A DNA stretch of 43,465 nucleotides from JBHGAV01 sp041946685 (GCA_041946685.1 JBHGAV010000036.1:1-43465); one strand, 5' to 3'. Shown: positions 17,668-25,335, counted from the stretch's first letter. Program-made: numbers and translations. The notes: generated by a model not told the origin, from the letters alone.

Positions 17668-17697
17668 AGAATACCGGACGGCCTCCGCCCAAGTCAA
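17668..17697 (-). promoter_or_regulatory. promoter of the lysine operon
   Basis: On the minus strand TTGACT (-35, 17697-17692) is followed after 18 bases by TATTCT (-10, 17673-17668). Transcription would begin near 17661, right at the base of riboswitch helix P1, which supports both calls. Confidence 0.75.
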
Positions 17698-17724
17698 ATC
17701 CGGCAGGCTACTGAATGAGTCTTT

Positions 17725-17746
17725 GGGCAGGCCAGGAGGCCTGCCC
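17725..17746. repeat. perfect hairpin, GGGCAGG/CCTGCCC type
   Basis: GGGCAGGCC (17725-17733) and GGCCTGCCC (17738-17746) form a 9-bp perfect stem with a 4-base loop, just beyond the stop of the flavoprotein remnant and just upstream of the lysine promoter. A closely related hairpin occurs at 27644-27670. Either a terminator without a U tract or a member of a short dispersed palindrome family. Confidence 0.6.
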
Positions 17747-17841
17747 TACGCGAGCGGCTTCAGGGCCACGGCGTTGCGCGCGGCGATCTGGCCCGTCGAG
17801 AGGCACTCCGAGTTGTTGCCGCCGCCGTTGTACATCCAGCC
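17746..17841 (-). pseudogene. remnant: 3' end of a flavoprotein gene
   Basis: The minus strand encodes the last 31 residues of a FAD-binding-2 flavoprotein (GWMYNGGGNNSECLSTGQ to ALKPLA and stop), nearly matching the C-terminus of the intact flavoprotein at 21843-23402. About 7 of the first 97 bases differ, including two residue changes (A to S, C to S), so it looks like a paralogue's tail rather than a fresh copy. Everything upstream is missing: the homology stops at a TAA codon that ends the neighbouring ORF. Confidence 0.75.
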
Positions 17842-18180
17842 TTAGTCGGAACTGGTCACCGAAGCCACCCGGTTCATGAACGCCGAACGTGACAGCATCA
17901 GGCCCTTCGCTGCCAAAGTGCGGAGAGCGTCGAGAATAGCTGGGGCATCGGCCGTGCCAGGCGGCGTGCTCTTGGCGAGGCGCTCCGCGTGCGCTTCGAG
18001 AGGAGCGAAGCGGGAGCACATGCCCAGCAATCTGGCCTGGACCAGGTCGAGCATTCGCGCTCTCTTCGTCAGTGACAGAGAGAGCAGTTCCGCGGAACTA
18101 CCCATCGGGAACCGCGTCGCAGGGTGGCAACGATATTCTTCCATGTCCAAGATGGGACGGGGTAGTTCGGTATCCGTCAT
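17842..18180 (-). CDS. unrecognised winged-helix-like ORF, probably truncated
   Basis: A 112-residue ORF of unknown function. After an opening EEYRCHPATRFP segment it is predominantly helical (LDLVQARLLGMC, PLEAHAERLA, AILDALRTLAAKGLM), a pattern like PqqD-type winged helices found at the N-termini of some larger enzymes. Its TAA stop falls exactly where homology to a flavoprotein tail begins, in the same frame, so a recombination may have cut off its original C-terminal part. The start at 18180 has only a weak GAG upstream. It may be a broken gene; the winged-helix idea is inference. Confidence 0.45.
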   Translation of the reverse strand: MTDTELPRPILDMEEYRCHPATRFPMGSSAELLSLSLTKRARMLDLVQARLLGMCSRFAPLEAHAERLAKSTPPGTADAPAILDALRTLAAKGLMLSRSAFMNRVASVTSSD

Positions 18181-18245
18181 GTGGCATCTCGCGGCGCCTA
18201 CGCCGCTTGCTCAAGACTGCCTGCAGCTTCAGGCGGCCAGGACTG

Positions 18246-19982
18246 TCACTGGTCGAATGCAATCACCGTGAGTTCAAGTTGATGGGCTTTGCCCTCCCCC
18301 AGTTCCACCTTCAAAGCTCTTACATCGAATCGCTGTAAGGCACCGGGTAGCTCCAGGAGAGATGTGTCAAACCCGTCGAATGCGTACAACCGGTACCGGC
18401 CGGGCCTGAGGCTGGCGAACGTCGCTTCCCCGTGCTGGTCAGCAGTGCTCCCCTCTTGCCAGCGCTCTACACCATCCGTGGCATCGCTGTCCTGAACCAA
18501 CAGCACGTAGGCGTCGGCAAAGCTCTTTGCCTCGGCATCCTTGGCCCGCACCGTGAGAGTGGCTGCCCCGCTTCCCAGCCGTACGTCGAGTGTCACGCCG
18601 GGTGTGATCGTGATGGTATCCCTCAAGGCATCCTTTTGTCCGTAGGAGATTCCAGCGATGTAGTACTCACTCGGGAGCCCTTGAACCGTTACCGAGTACC
18701 AGGCGCCAGCGAACACGGAGCTGACCACAAACTCGTTCCGCACGGTCCAAGTGGCCTCATGGCCCGGAGCGAATGGATTGGTCACGGGGCGGAGGTGGAC
18801 CTTGAGGTCCCGCAACAAGGCCTCGTCGAGCGTTTCCGGCGCAGATGAATCGATGAACACCCGGCCGGGCACGTCGGCCTCCGGGAGAGGTGGCAGGATG
18901 AAATCGGCGAGATCCTGGTCCAACACCTCTGCCGTGGCGAACCAGGTGCCCTCTTTCCCAGCCGCATCACGCACGGACGCACGCAGGGTGTAACGCCCGG
19001 CGGGGACGCCGACCAGCTCGAATTTGCCGTCGCGGCTGACCGTGGCGGCCATTCTGCCTACGCCGCTTCCCTCGACGGACTCGAGACTCACGACGGGCCC
19101 CTGGGCTGTCTGCGACTCCGCGAGACCCGCTAAAACACCGCGGATGGCGAATGTTTGGCTGGTCTGGACAACCACATCGCAACCCGCCGCCTCGTAATCA
19201 GAAGCAAGTGCGACAGGCTGTGCGCGGTCGAAAGAGGTTTCAGCAGGGTAGTACGTTACCACCTGGATCGCAGGTCGAGAACGTACTCCGGCCTTTTCAG
19301 CCACAGGCAACCCAGGCAGAATCAGTCGCTGCGGAGTAACCCTGACCAGATAGCGGCCAGATGGAATGTCCGACAACCGGTACCGCCCCTGATCGTCAGT
19401 CTTCACACTCGCGCCCACGGGCCACAATAGCGGCCGCCCGTTGGCCCGTAGACGGCGCACTGCCTCAACGGTCGCCCGGACCACGGGTGCCCCCTCATTG
19501 TCGAGAACACGACCCGAGATGGCAGATCCCGGACTGAGCTGCAACTCGACTCTGTCGAGACTGACGCTCGGGATCAGTACGACAGTTCTCGCGTTCATGC
19601 GCCTGCCCACGATTGTGCCGCCAGCCGGGTAGCCGGGCTTCGAGGCGGAGACCAAGTAGCGCCCTGGCGCCAAGTCGCTGAACGCGAAGGCGCCGTTTCT
19701 GTCTGTGAGAGTCTGGAGGGCCAGCCCTCCGGGTTCCGTCGAGGCGAGCTGGACCGCGGCGTCCGTGATCGGTGCGCGGGACCCCACCCGAAGCACTCTG
19801 CCTGATATGCCTGCTGTTTGGGCGACACCGGAGTGCACAGGCGTTCCGGTCGGTTGTGGGGAAAGTGCCTGGCCGTTCAGGGTGACGAATGGGGGCACGG
19901 CTGAGCACACAGCGAAACCAATGGCAGCAAGCCAAAGCCGCTCTCGAGAACAAGTCCGGGCGCGTTTTCTCATAACGGTCAT
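18246..19982 (-). CDS. secreted carboxypeptidase-regulatory-like multidomain protein
   Basis: A 578-residue exported protein with an N-terminal signal (LWLAAIGFAVCSA, after a basic stretch) and several Ig-like beta modules of the CarboxypepD_reg type: ISGRVLRVGSRAPITDAAVQL ... GAFAFSDLAPGRYLVSASKPGY, then ISGRVLDNEGAPV ... GRYRLSDIPSGRYLVRV, and later FELVGVPAGRYTLRASV and ATFASLRPGRYRLYAFDG. Such repeats are very common in secreted acidobacterial proteins and usually mediate cell-surface binding or TonB-dependent receptor plug functions; no catalytic domain is visible. It starts 4 bases after the thioredoxin-like gene, so they are probably one operon. Confidence 0.85.
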   Translation of the reverse strand: MTVMRKRARTCSRERLWLAAIGFAVCSAVPPFVTLNGQALSPQPTGTPVHSGVAQTAGISGRVLRVGSRAPITDAAVQLASTEPGGLALQTLTDRNGAFAFSDLAPGRYLVSASKPGYPAGGTIVGRRMNARTVVLIPSVSLDRVELQLSPGSAISGRVLDNEGAPVVRATVEAVRRLRANGRPLLWPVGASVKTDDQGRYRLSDIPSGRYLVRVTPQRLILPGLPVAEKAGVRSRPAIQVVTYYPAETSFDRAQPVALASDYEAAGCDVVVQTSQTFAIRGVLAGLAESQTAQGPVVSLESVEGSGVGRMAATVSRDGKFELVGVPAGRYTLRASVRDAAGKEGTWFATAEVLDQDLADFILPPLPEADVPGRVFIDSSAPETLDEALLRDLKVHLRPVTNPFAPGHEATWTVRNEFVVSSVFAGAWYSVTVQGLPSEYYIAGISYGQKDALRDTITITPGVTLDVRLGSGAATLTVRAKDAEAKSFADAYVLLVQDSDATDGVERWQEGSTADQHGEATFASLRPGRYRLYAFDGFDTSLLELPGALQRFDVRALKVELGEGKAHQLELTVIAFDQ

Positions 19983-19986
19983 AACA

Positions 19987-20499
19987 CTACGGCTTAGTTG
20001 AGAGTGCGTTGGCTCCTACGGCCGCCATGGTTACCTGTGTCTCCTGCGCCGGGCTCAGTTTGCCCGGCCACACGTTGACTATGGTTCCCCGTGAGTCACA
20101 AAGAAGCACAGTCGGGGTGCGAACCGGCCAAGGAAGAAAGACGTTGCCCCTGACCACCGACACCTTCAGTCCGAGTTGGTTGAGAAAAGCCACGCCAGCC
20201 TCCGTATCATGAGGAAATATGGCAGCGATGTATCCTCGGTCGCCAAGGCTGTCAATCAGCCGCCGATAGAAGGGCGCGCTCTCGGAGCAGAAGTGACACT
20301 TGTTGCTGAGGAGGAGCACTAGATTCGCTCCGGTGCCGGTCCACCTCAGCCCGATCTCTCCTATTGACGAACCAACGCGGGGCCCGAGTGCGGAGGCCTG
20401 CTGGCGAGCCTGATGCTGTGAATACTGGGTCCAAAGAAAGACTACAGCCACAACTATGATTAGGGCGTCCGCTACATACCCTATGCTGCTCCTCAGCAT
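19987..20499 (-). CDS. membrane-anchored thioredoxin-like protein (CHFC)
   Basis: A 170-residue protein with one N-terminal membrane helix (about 8-23) and a TlpA/redoxin-like thioredoxin fold. The redox motif is Cys68-His-Phe-Cys71 in LLSNKCHFCSES and the cis-proline lies in RTPTVLL. The helix predicts a periplasm-facing domain, so it may reduce or isomerise disulfides in an exported partner. The obvious candidate is the eight-cysteine peptide encoded just upstream. It is followed after 4 bases by the large secreted protein. MauD-like proteins are the closest analogue by layout. Confidence 0.82.
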   Translation of the reverse strand: MLRSSIGYVADALIIVVAVVFLWTQYSQHQARQQASALGPRVGSSIGEIGLRWTGTGANLVLLLSNKCHFCSESAPFYRRLIDSLGDRGYIAAIFPHDTEAGVAFLNQLGLKVSVVRGNVFLPWPVRTPTVLLCDSRGTIVNVWPGKLSPAQETQVTMAAVGANALSTKP

Positions 20500-20533
20500 T
20501 GTGACCGATCTCCGACTCAGCGAATCATCACCC

Positions 20534-20549
20534 GGCCGCGCCAGCGGCC
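20534..20549 (-). repeat. intercistronic hairpin
   Basis: GGCCGC (20534-20539) and GCGGCC (20544-20549) pair in a perfect 6-bp stem with a 4-base loop, in the gap between the Cys-rich gene and the thioredoxin gene. It may protect or partly terminate the transcript; no U tract follows. Confidence 0.4.
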
Positions 20550-20592
20550 TTCGCGTTGGCTCAATGGGTTGGAGGCTGCTTCCCCCAACGCA

Positions 20593-20820
20593 TCATGAGC
20601 AGTAAGGGCCCGACCACATACACCATTCGCACGTCTGGTTCCAGTTGTTGCACTCAATGGTGTACTGGCCGCCGATGATGCACGCTCGGCACGTGGTAGA
20701 ACCACCTTCACAGAACTCCATACTCTCCCACTCGCTGCACGAGTCGGACCTCATGAGCGAAGCGCCACCTACAGCCAACTGCACTGCGGCAAACAGCCTC
20801 AACAGCCTTCGTGTGTCCAC
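20593..20820 (-). CDS. small secreted eight-cysteine protein
   Basis: A 75-residue protein of unknown family. It begins with a basic then hydrophobic stretch (DTRRLLRLFAAVQLAVGGAS) that looks like a signal or leader, and the remaining about 50 residues hold eight cysteines (SC, FC, TC, AC, EC, TC, WC, YC) with many Gly, Ser and Trp. Eight cysteines could make four disulfides. The GTG start at 20820 was chosen because GGAGGAGG lies 7 bases upstream; a longer frame from 20850 would put this site inside the gene. Its neighbours are a Crp-type regulator upstream and a CHFC thioredoxin downstream. No function is known to me. Confidence 0.6.
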   Translation of the reverse strand: MDTRRLLRLFAAVQLAVGGASLMRSDSCSEWESMEFCEGGSTTCRACIIGGQYTIECNNWNQTCEWCMWSGPYCS

Positions 20821-20888
20821 TCCGCAACCTCCTCCGGAATAATGTGGCACGAGATAGCACTCCCCGCAAGCAACTACCGCAAGCGAAT

Positions 20889-20925
20889 CTTGACATAGTG
20901 CAAGATTTCCTTGACATACCGCAAA
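20889..20925. promoter_or_regulatory. tandem operator-like repeat
   Basis: CTTGACATA-nn-GCAA occurs twice in direct orientation (20889-20903 and 20910-20924), 21 bases apart, which is two helical turns. Further CCGCAAGC copies lie at 20864-20871 and 20877-20884. The block is immediately upstream of the Cys-rich gene and just after the Crp-type regulator gene, so a regulator operator is a reasonable inference. Confidence 0.45.
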
Positions 20926-20934
20926 CTCCGGGGC

Positions 20935-21609
20935 TCAGGCCGGTAGCGCTGCCGCCGGTCGCAATGCATTCGGCAGAACACGGATGCGCCTGCCTTGGCG
21001 GGCAATGAGGCCATCCTTTTCCGCGGCGCTCAAAAGCCTCGACACCTGGCACGGAGCGATGAAGAGGAATTGCCCGAGTTCGTCCCTGCTCAAGGGGAGG
21101 TCGAATTCACCGGCCGGCCTCCCCGGCCGGGCAGTCGCAGCGTCGGCCCACCATCGAAGCAGCCCCTCAAACTTCCACCGGGCCGGCTGGACGCCGGATT
21201 CGAGAAGGCGGCATTGCAGGGCCCGGACGTGCCGCGAGATCATGCGGCAAACCTGGATGGCTAGGCCGGCGTCACGGTTGAGCCGCGCCAGGAACTCCGG
21301 TGCCCGCCAGCGCGCCAGCCTGCACTCAGTCAAGGTGACGGCTGTTTCCAGGCACGGCTCTCCAAGGACGGCAGGCTGTGCGCCCACCAGATCGCCGCCG
21401 GCCGCCAGCTCCACGATCCACTCGCGGCCATCCGGGTATCTGTGAAAGAGCTTCACCATGCCTTGCGTCACGAGATAGACGCAGCCCGCCATCTCTCCCT
21501 GCGAAGTCAGACGCACACCGGGTTCATAGGTTTCCGCCGGGGGCAGGGGAGCAAGCAGGTTCACGCCCTGGCGCGAGCGGACTTCTGATTCAATACGCCG
21601 GACCGGCAT
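20935..21609 (-). CDS. Crp/Fnr-family transcriptional regulator
   Basis: A 224-residue regulator with an N-terminal cyclic-nucleotide-binding-type barrel (about 25-135; VYLVTQGMVKLFHRYPDGREW, AGGDLVGAQPAVLGEPC) and a C-terminal Crp-type winged helix (about 165-215; LPLSRDELGQFLFIAPCQVSRLLSAAEKDGLIARQG). No N-terminal iron-sulfur cysteine cluster of the FNR type is seen, and the canonical cAMP-binding RxSS motif is not evident, so the effector is unknown. It is the first gene of the minus-strand cassette leading into the eight-cysteine protein, with repeat elements in the gap. Confidence 0.88.
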   Translation of the reverse strand: MPVRRIESEVRSRQGVNLLAPLPPAETYEPGVRLTSQGEMAGCVYLVTQGMVKLFHRYPDGREWIVELAAGGDLVGAQPAVLGEPCLETAVTLTECRLARWRAPEFLARLNRDAGLAIQVCRMISRHVRALQCRLLESGVQPARWKFEGLLRWWADAATARPGRPAGEFDLPLSRDELGQFLFIAPCQVSRLLSAAEKDGLIARQGRRIRVLPNALRPAAALPA

Positions 21610-21798
21610 GAGCCGCCTCCACCGCCGTTTGCCCCCAAGCCGAATCCGGGACTAGCGGCACTCGAACGAGCAGGGATGGATGTGCAGTGCCCCCGTGGGC
21701 AGGATTGCGCGAAGGCCTCGCTGGAGTATTGCCACGGCGACCTGCCCTACGTGCGGCGTATGTCGGTGACCGAGCGTGTAGGGTATGCCTCCGGCTTG

Positions 21799-21819
21799 CC
21801 AACGGTGAGCCACCGTTGG
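21799..21819 (-). terminator. hairpin downstream of flavoprotein gene
   Basis: CCAACGGT (21799-21806) and ACCGTTGG (21812-21819) form a perfect 8-bp stem with a 5-base loop, 24 bases past the flavoprotein stop. No U run follows on the minus strand. The rest of the 233-base gap to the Crp gene shows no gene I can support. Confidence 0.45.
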
Positions 21820-21842
21820 ACTTCTTCAGCAGCCTGCCGGGT

Positions 21843-23402
21843 CTACGCGAGCGGCTTCAGGGCCACGGCGTTGCGCGCGGCGATTTGGCCCGTGCAAAGA
21901 CATTCCGCGTTGTTGCCGCCGCCGTTGTACATCCAGCCCCAGAACGAGCCCATCTCGCCCGCGCTGTAGAGCCGCGGAATGGGCTGGTCGAACGGGTCCA
22001 CGATCTGGCACTTCGCATTTCGCTTCGGACCGCCCTGGGTGTTGTACATGGTCGGATAGAGCTTGACGGCGTAGTAGGGAGGCTTGTCAAGCGCCACCAG
22101 GCTTCCCTTCGGCCTTCCGAAGTCGGGGTCCACCTGCTTGGCGCAGTGCTCGTTGTACCTGGCGATGGTAGCCTCCAGGTCTTCGGTCTTCATCCCGAGT
22201 TTGCCGGCAAGTTCGGCCGCATTCTCGCCCTTCAAGATCCACCCCTTCTCGATTTCCTTGCTGTTGTCCTTGCTCCACTCGTAGCCCGAGAACCAGCCCC
22301 ACCAGCCGAACTTCCGGGCTGAGGCAATCGGTCCTCTCAGGCGCGCGGTTTCATCGAAGATGGTGAAGCAGGGAAGCCGGGTGAAGTCGCCGGCCACGCC
22401 GTCGAAGTAGAGGGTGTATTCCTTGACGCCGAAACCGTGGCGGCTCGGCCGGTTCTCGTTCATGAAGCGCTTTCCGGACTTATCGACCAGGATGTATCTC
22501 GACGCGGGAATCCCGATCGGGATGATGACCGGCGCGAACTCCGGCACCACCAAGCCGCCCAGGCCGGCAAGCGGGTTGTTCATGTGCCAGAGAGCCGCTC
22601 CCACCTGCTGGGCCATGCGAATGCCGTCTCCGGTGTTGCCGGGCGAACCCTGGCAGTAGATCGGCCAGCCGGGAAGGAACTGTTTCTGCATCTCGAAGTC
22701 GAATTCAAACCCGCCGCAGCAGAGGATCACGGCTTTCCTGGCTTTGATGTAGTAAGGCTTGCCCGCGACCTCGGCCCGCACGCCTGCAATCTCCCTGGAA
22801 GCCGTCTGGATCAGCACCTTGGCCGGCGCTTCGTACATCACCTCCACCTTCCGTTTCTCGACCTGCTCCCGCAGCGGAATCCAAAGCCGCCCCTCCCCGC
22901 TCCGGCCATTGCTCCAGGTGCGCACGCACTTGGCTCCGGGGAGTTGGGGATGCTCGGGCTGAAAAATGCCGAGCGGGGAATGCTGGATGCCCAGCTTGTC
23001 GAGCCAGTCGTTCAGCTTCATCATCTCTTCGGCGAGCGCCTGGATCGACGCCTTGTCGGTAAGGCCGTAACTGAGGGCCTCGATGTACTGGAGCGCCTGC
23101 GGAAGGTCCGTGGGAGTCCACCACATGTTGCCCGAGACGATGCTGTTTCCTCCCTCCAGCTCCTTCTTCATCTTCTCGAGGATCACAACCTTGGCGCCGG
23201 CATCGGCCGCGGTGATGGCGGCCGCAAGCCCGGCGTGCCCTGTTCCCACGATCACGACGTCGACTTCCTTGTTCCACTTTGAGGGGACGCCCTCCGCCTT
23301 TGCCGTCTCCGGCGTCAATCCACTGGCTGCAACCGCGCCCGCGGCCACCGATCCCTTGAAGAACTGGCGACGATTCACGGATTCATCCTTCTTGATTGCC
23401 AC
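21843..23402 (-). CDS. Tat-exported FAD flavoprotein (fumarate/urocanate reductase-like)
   Basis: About 519 residues. The N-terminus has a twin-arginine signal (NRRQFFKGS followed by a small hydrophobic stretch), so the folded protein is exported with its cofactor. An FAD_binding_2 domain follows: DVVIVGTGHAGLAAAITAADAGAKVV is the dinucleotide loop (given here in part), with a GGNSIVSGN segment, and the C-terminus closes with YSAGEMGSFWGWMYNGGG. This is the fold of flavocytochrome c fumarate reductase and related reductases. The GTG at 23402 was chosen over the ATG at 23426 for its AAGGAG site. A tetraheme cytochrome gene is divergent 92 bases away and is the likely electron donor. Substrate unknown. 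Confidence 0.87.
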   Translation of the reverse strand: MAIKKDESVNRRQFFKGSVAAGAVAASGLTPETAKAEGVPSKWNKEVDVVIVGTGHAGLAAAITAADAGAKVVILEKMKKELEGGNSIVSGNMWWTPTDLPQALQYIEALSYGLTDKASIQALAEEMMKLNDWLDKLGIQHSPLGIFQPEHPQLPGAKCVRTWSNGRSGEGRLWIPLREQVEKRKVEVMYEAPAKVLIQTASREIAGVRAEVAGKPYYIKARKAVILCCGGFEFDFEMQKQFLPGWPIYCQGSPGNTGDGIRMAQQVGAALWHMNNPLAGLGGLVVPEFAPVIIPIGIPASRYILVDKSGKRFMNENRPSRHGFGVKEYTLYFDGVAGDFTRLPCFTIFDETARLRGPIASARKFGWWGWFSGYEWSKDNSKEIEKGWILKGENAAELAGKLGMKTEDLEATIARYNEHCAKQVDPDFGRPKGSLVALDKPPYYAVKLYPTMYNTQGGPKRNAKCQIVDPFDQPIPRLYSAGEMGSFWGWMYNGGGNNAECLCTGQIAARNAVALKPLA

Positions 23403-23494
23403 AATTCGCTCCTTGTTGAAGTGCATCGCGTGCTAAGCTCTAATACTATCTCGACTGCGGCTGAGTTGTGCGCGCTCTTTGAGTGGGATTAAGT

Positions 23495-23851
23495 ATGAGG
23501 ATTCAACTTTTTGTCATCGCGATTATCGTCCTGACCGGCGCCCTGGTCTATGGCGCAAAGAACTCAGCAAAGGACTGCCTCGGCTGCCACAGCCCCTACG
23601 ACAAGATCGTCGAGGCCACCGCGAACTACGTGGCGCCCAGCGGAGAGAAGACCAGCCCTCACAAGTACGTGCCGCACGACTCGAAGAAGGAGGACGAGAT
23701 AGCGGAATGCAGCCACTGCCACACGGCGCATCCTCTCGATCCTCCGCCCGCGAAGGGATCGATCGACCGGTCTAAGTTGGGCATCAAGTGGTGCTACGAC
23801 CAGTGCCACCACCAGAAGGACCTCAAGTCGTGCAAAGAGTGCCACCCCTGA
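23495..23851 (+). CDS. small exported tetraheme cytochrome c
   Basis: A 118-residue protein with an N-terminal signal or anchor (about 3-20) and four haem-binding sites: CLGCH (28-32), CSHCH (72-76), CYDQCH (100-105) and CKECH (113-117). The third is CX3CH rather than CX2CH. Extra histidines (HKYVPHD, HTAH, HHQ) can serve as second axial ligands, as in small tetraheme cytochromes that feed fumarate-reductase-type flavoproteins. The ATG at 23495 begins the signal; a GTG four codons earlier is possible. It is divergent from the flavoprotein gene, suggesting an extracytoplasmic two-protein reductase. Confidence 0.9.
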   Translation: MRIQLFVIAIIVLTGALVYGAKNSAKDCLGCHSPYDKIVEATANYVAPSGEKTSPHKYVPHDSKKEDEIAECSHCHTAHPLDPPPAKGSIDRSKLGIKWCYDQCHHQKDLKSCKECHP

Positions 23852-23864
23852 GCGGCCCTTTCGC

Positions 23865-24272
23865 CTAGATTCCGAACAGGGAGCGGTACTTGTCCGGCAG
23901 GCGCGCGGGCTTCATGTCGCGAGAGCAGAAGACGTGTTTGGTCCCGCCGGTTGCCAGCACGTGGCCGCCGTCGGCCTTCGCCATCTCGTAGCCGAACTCC
24001 ACCAGGCGCCTTGAGGCCTTTTCGATCCAGGTGGTGATGACCACCTCGTCGTCATAGCGGGCCGGGGAGTGGTAGCGGCAGCGCGCTTCAACCACCGCGA
24101 GGAGTACCCCGTCCTCGGCTTCCATGTCCCGATAGTGAAAACCCAAGGCGCGGCAGTACTCCACCCTTCCCACCTCCATCCAGACCAGGTAGTTGGCATA
24201 GTAGGCGACGCCCATCTGATCGGTCTCGGCGTAGCGCACACGAATGCGCGCCCGGTGGTGTACTCGGCTCAT
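23865..24272 (-). CDS. acyl-CoA thioesterase, YbgC/4-hydroxybenzoyl-CoA type
   Basis: A 135-residue hotdog-fold thioesterase. The family signature is present: YAETDQMGVAYYANYLVWMEVGR carries the catalytic aspartate region (Asp18) and the nearby YYANY motif, and RCRYHSPARYDDEV is the second conserved strand. It probably hydrolyses short- or aromatic-acyl-CoA in the cytoplasm. In proteobacteria this family is linked to the Tol-Pal region, but no tol genes are here. It is divergent from the VWA gene by 70 bases. Confidence 0.9.
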   Translation of the reverse strand: MSRVHHRARIRVRYAETDQMGVAYYANYLVWMEVGRVEYCRALGFHYRDMEAEDGVLLAVVEARCRYHSPARYDDEVVITTWIEKASRRLVEFGYEMAKADGGHVLATGGTKHVFCSRDMKPARLPDKYRSLFGI

Positions 24273-24342
24273 GGGGACATTCTCTCATCGCGGGCAGGAA
24301 CCGCGAGAGCCGGCTTTCCGTCTGCTAGGATAGCGGTCAGAG

Positions 24343-25320
24343 ATGCCCCGGCCCGCGTCCGTCATCTCCGGGATTGTGTTGTGGCTGCTGGCGACCTCGG
24401 CCGCGGCGCAGGAACCGCCGCTCTTCCGCGTGGACGTCCGGCTAGTTCGCGTTCTGGCGACGGTGAGGGACCCCGCCGGAGAGCTGGTAGGCAGCCTGTC
24501 CAGGGACGACTTCAGCATCTTCGACAACGGCGCGAAGCAGGAAATCGCGGTCTTCGAGCGCCAAACCGAACAACCGCTCTCCATCGCCCTGCTGGTGGAC
24601 ACCAGCTTGTCCACTGCCAAGGAGATTCGCTACACAACCGAGTCCGTCTCCCGCTTCCTCAAGGCGGTCTTCTCGGAGGGTAATCCTTTGGACACCGTTG
24701 CCCTTTACACCTTCAGCTATGAGGTGACACTGCATTCGAGCTTTACTCGCCGGCGCGAGCGGCTCGAAGAGGCGATGAAGGGCTTGAAAGCGTCAAGCGG
24801 GACTTCCCTTTATGATGCTATTTACCTGTCCTCCAAGGACTTGGAGCTCCGGGAAGGACGCCGGGTGGTGGTGCTGGTGACCGACGGAGGGGACACGACG
24901 AGCGCCAAGAGGTTCCGTGACGCGCTGGAAGCGGTTCAACTGGCGGACGCGGTGCTCTATGCGATCCTCGTGGTACCGATCACCAACGAAGCCGGACGGA
25001 ACCTGGGCGGGGAGAACGCCCTGGCCTCTCTGGCCTCGGGCACGGCAGGCCGGGTCTTCACCCCGAGCGTCGGCCCGGACCTGGACAAGGCGTTTTCCGA
25101 CATCCTACAAGAACTGCGGACGCAGTATTTCCTCGGCTACTACCCGCGCGGAGCGCCCACCGGCGTCGACCGATTTCACAGGTTGGAGGTCAGGGTCGCC
25201 AAGCTCGGTTTGCGGGTCGTTGCGCGCAGCGGCTATTATGGGGAGGTCGAGGCGCATACGCCCGTGAGCGGGCCAGACAGAGGACCGGTGGTCAAGAAAG
25301 CCACTCCTGGAAACCGCTGA
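24343..25320 (+). CDS. secreted VWA-domain protein (acidobacterial VWFA-related)
   Basis: A 325-residue exported protein with a signal peptide (about 1-22, ending SAAAQ). An N-terminal strand region with LVRVLATVRDPAGE and LSRDDFSIFDNG precedes a von Willebrand factor A domain. The metal-ion adhesion site is intact: DTSLST (Asp86, Ser88, Ser90), a threonine in SSGTSLYDAI and VTDGGDT. The C-terminal QYFLGYYP segment matches the VWFA-related family that is greatly expanded in Acidobacteria. Likely mediates metal-dependent protein binding outside the cytoplasm. It is followed 15 bases on by the Hfq-like gene. Confidence 0.9.
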   Translation: MPRPASVISGIVLWLLATSAAAQEPPLFRVDVRLVRVLATVRDPAGELVGSLSRDDFSIFDNGAKQEIAVFERQTEQPLSIALLVDTSLSTAKEIRYTTESVSRFLKAVFSEGNPLDTVALYTFSYEVTLHSSFTRRRERLEEAMKGLKASSGTSLYDAIYLSSKDLELREGRRVVVLVTDGGDTTSAKRFRDALEAVQLADAVLYAILVVPITNEAGRNLGGENALASLASGTAGRVFTPSVGPDLDKAFSDILQELRTQYFLGYYPRGAPTGVDRFHRLEVRVAKLGLRVVARSGYYGEVEAHTPVSGPDRGPVVKKATPGNR

Positions 25321-25335
25321 CAAACCCAACCTCCG

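Noticed and set aside
17708..18019. Small minus-strand frame that shares a protein stretch with a frame at 21826-22011, at first sight a repeated small gene
   Set aside because: Both are the same alternative frame of duplicated flavoprotein 3' ends, so the match is explained by the DNA duplication.
20517..20711. 64-residue minus-strand frame between the thioredoxin and Cys-rich genes
   Set aside because: Overlaps the Cys-rich gene out of frame, has Arg/Ser/Ala-rich translation and no ribosome site.
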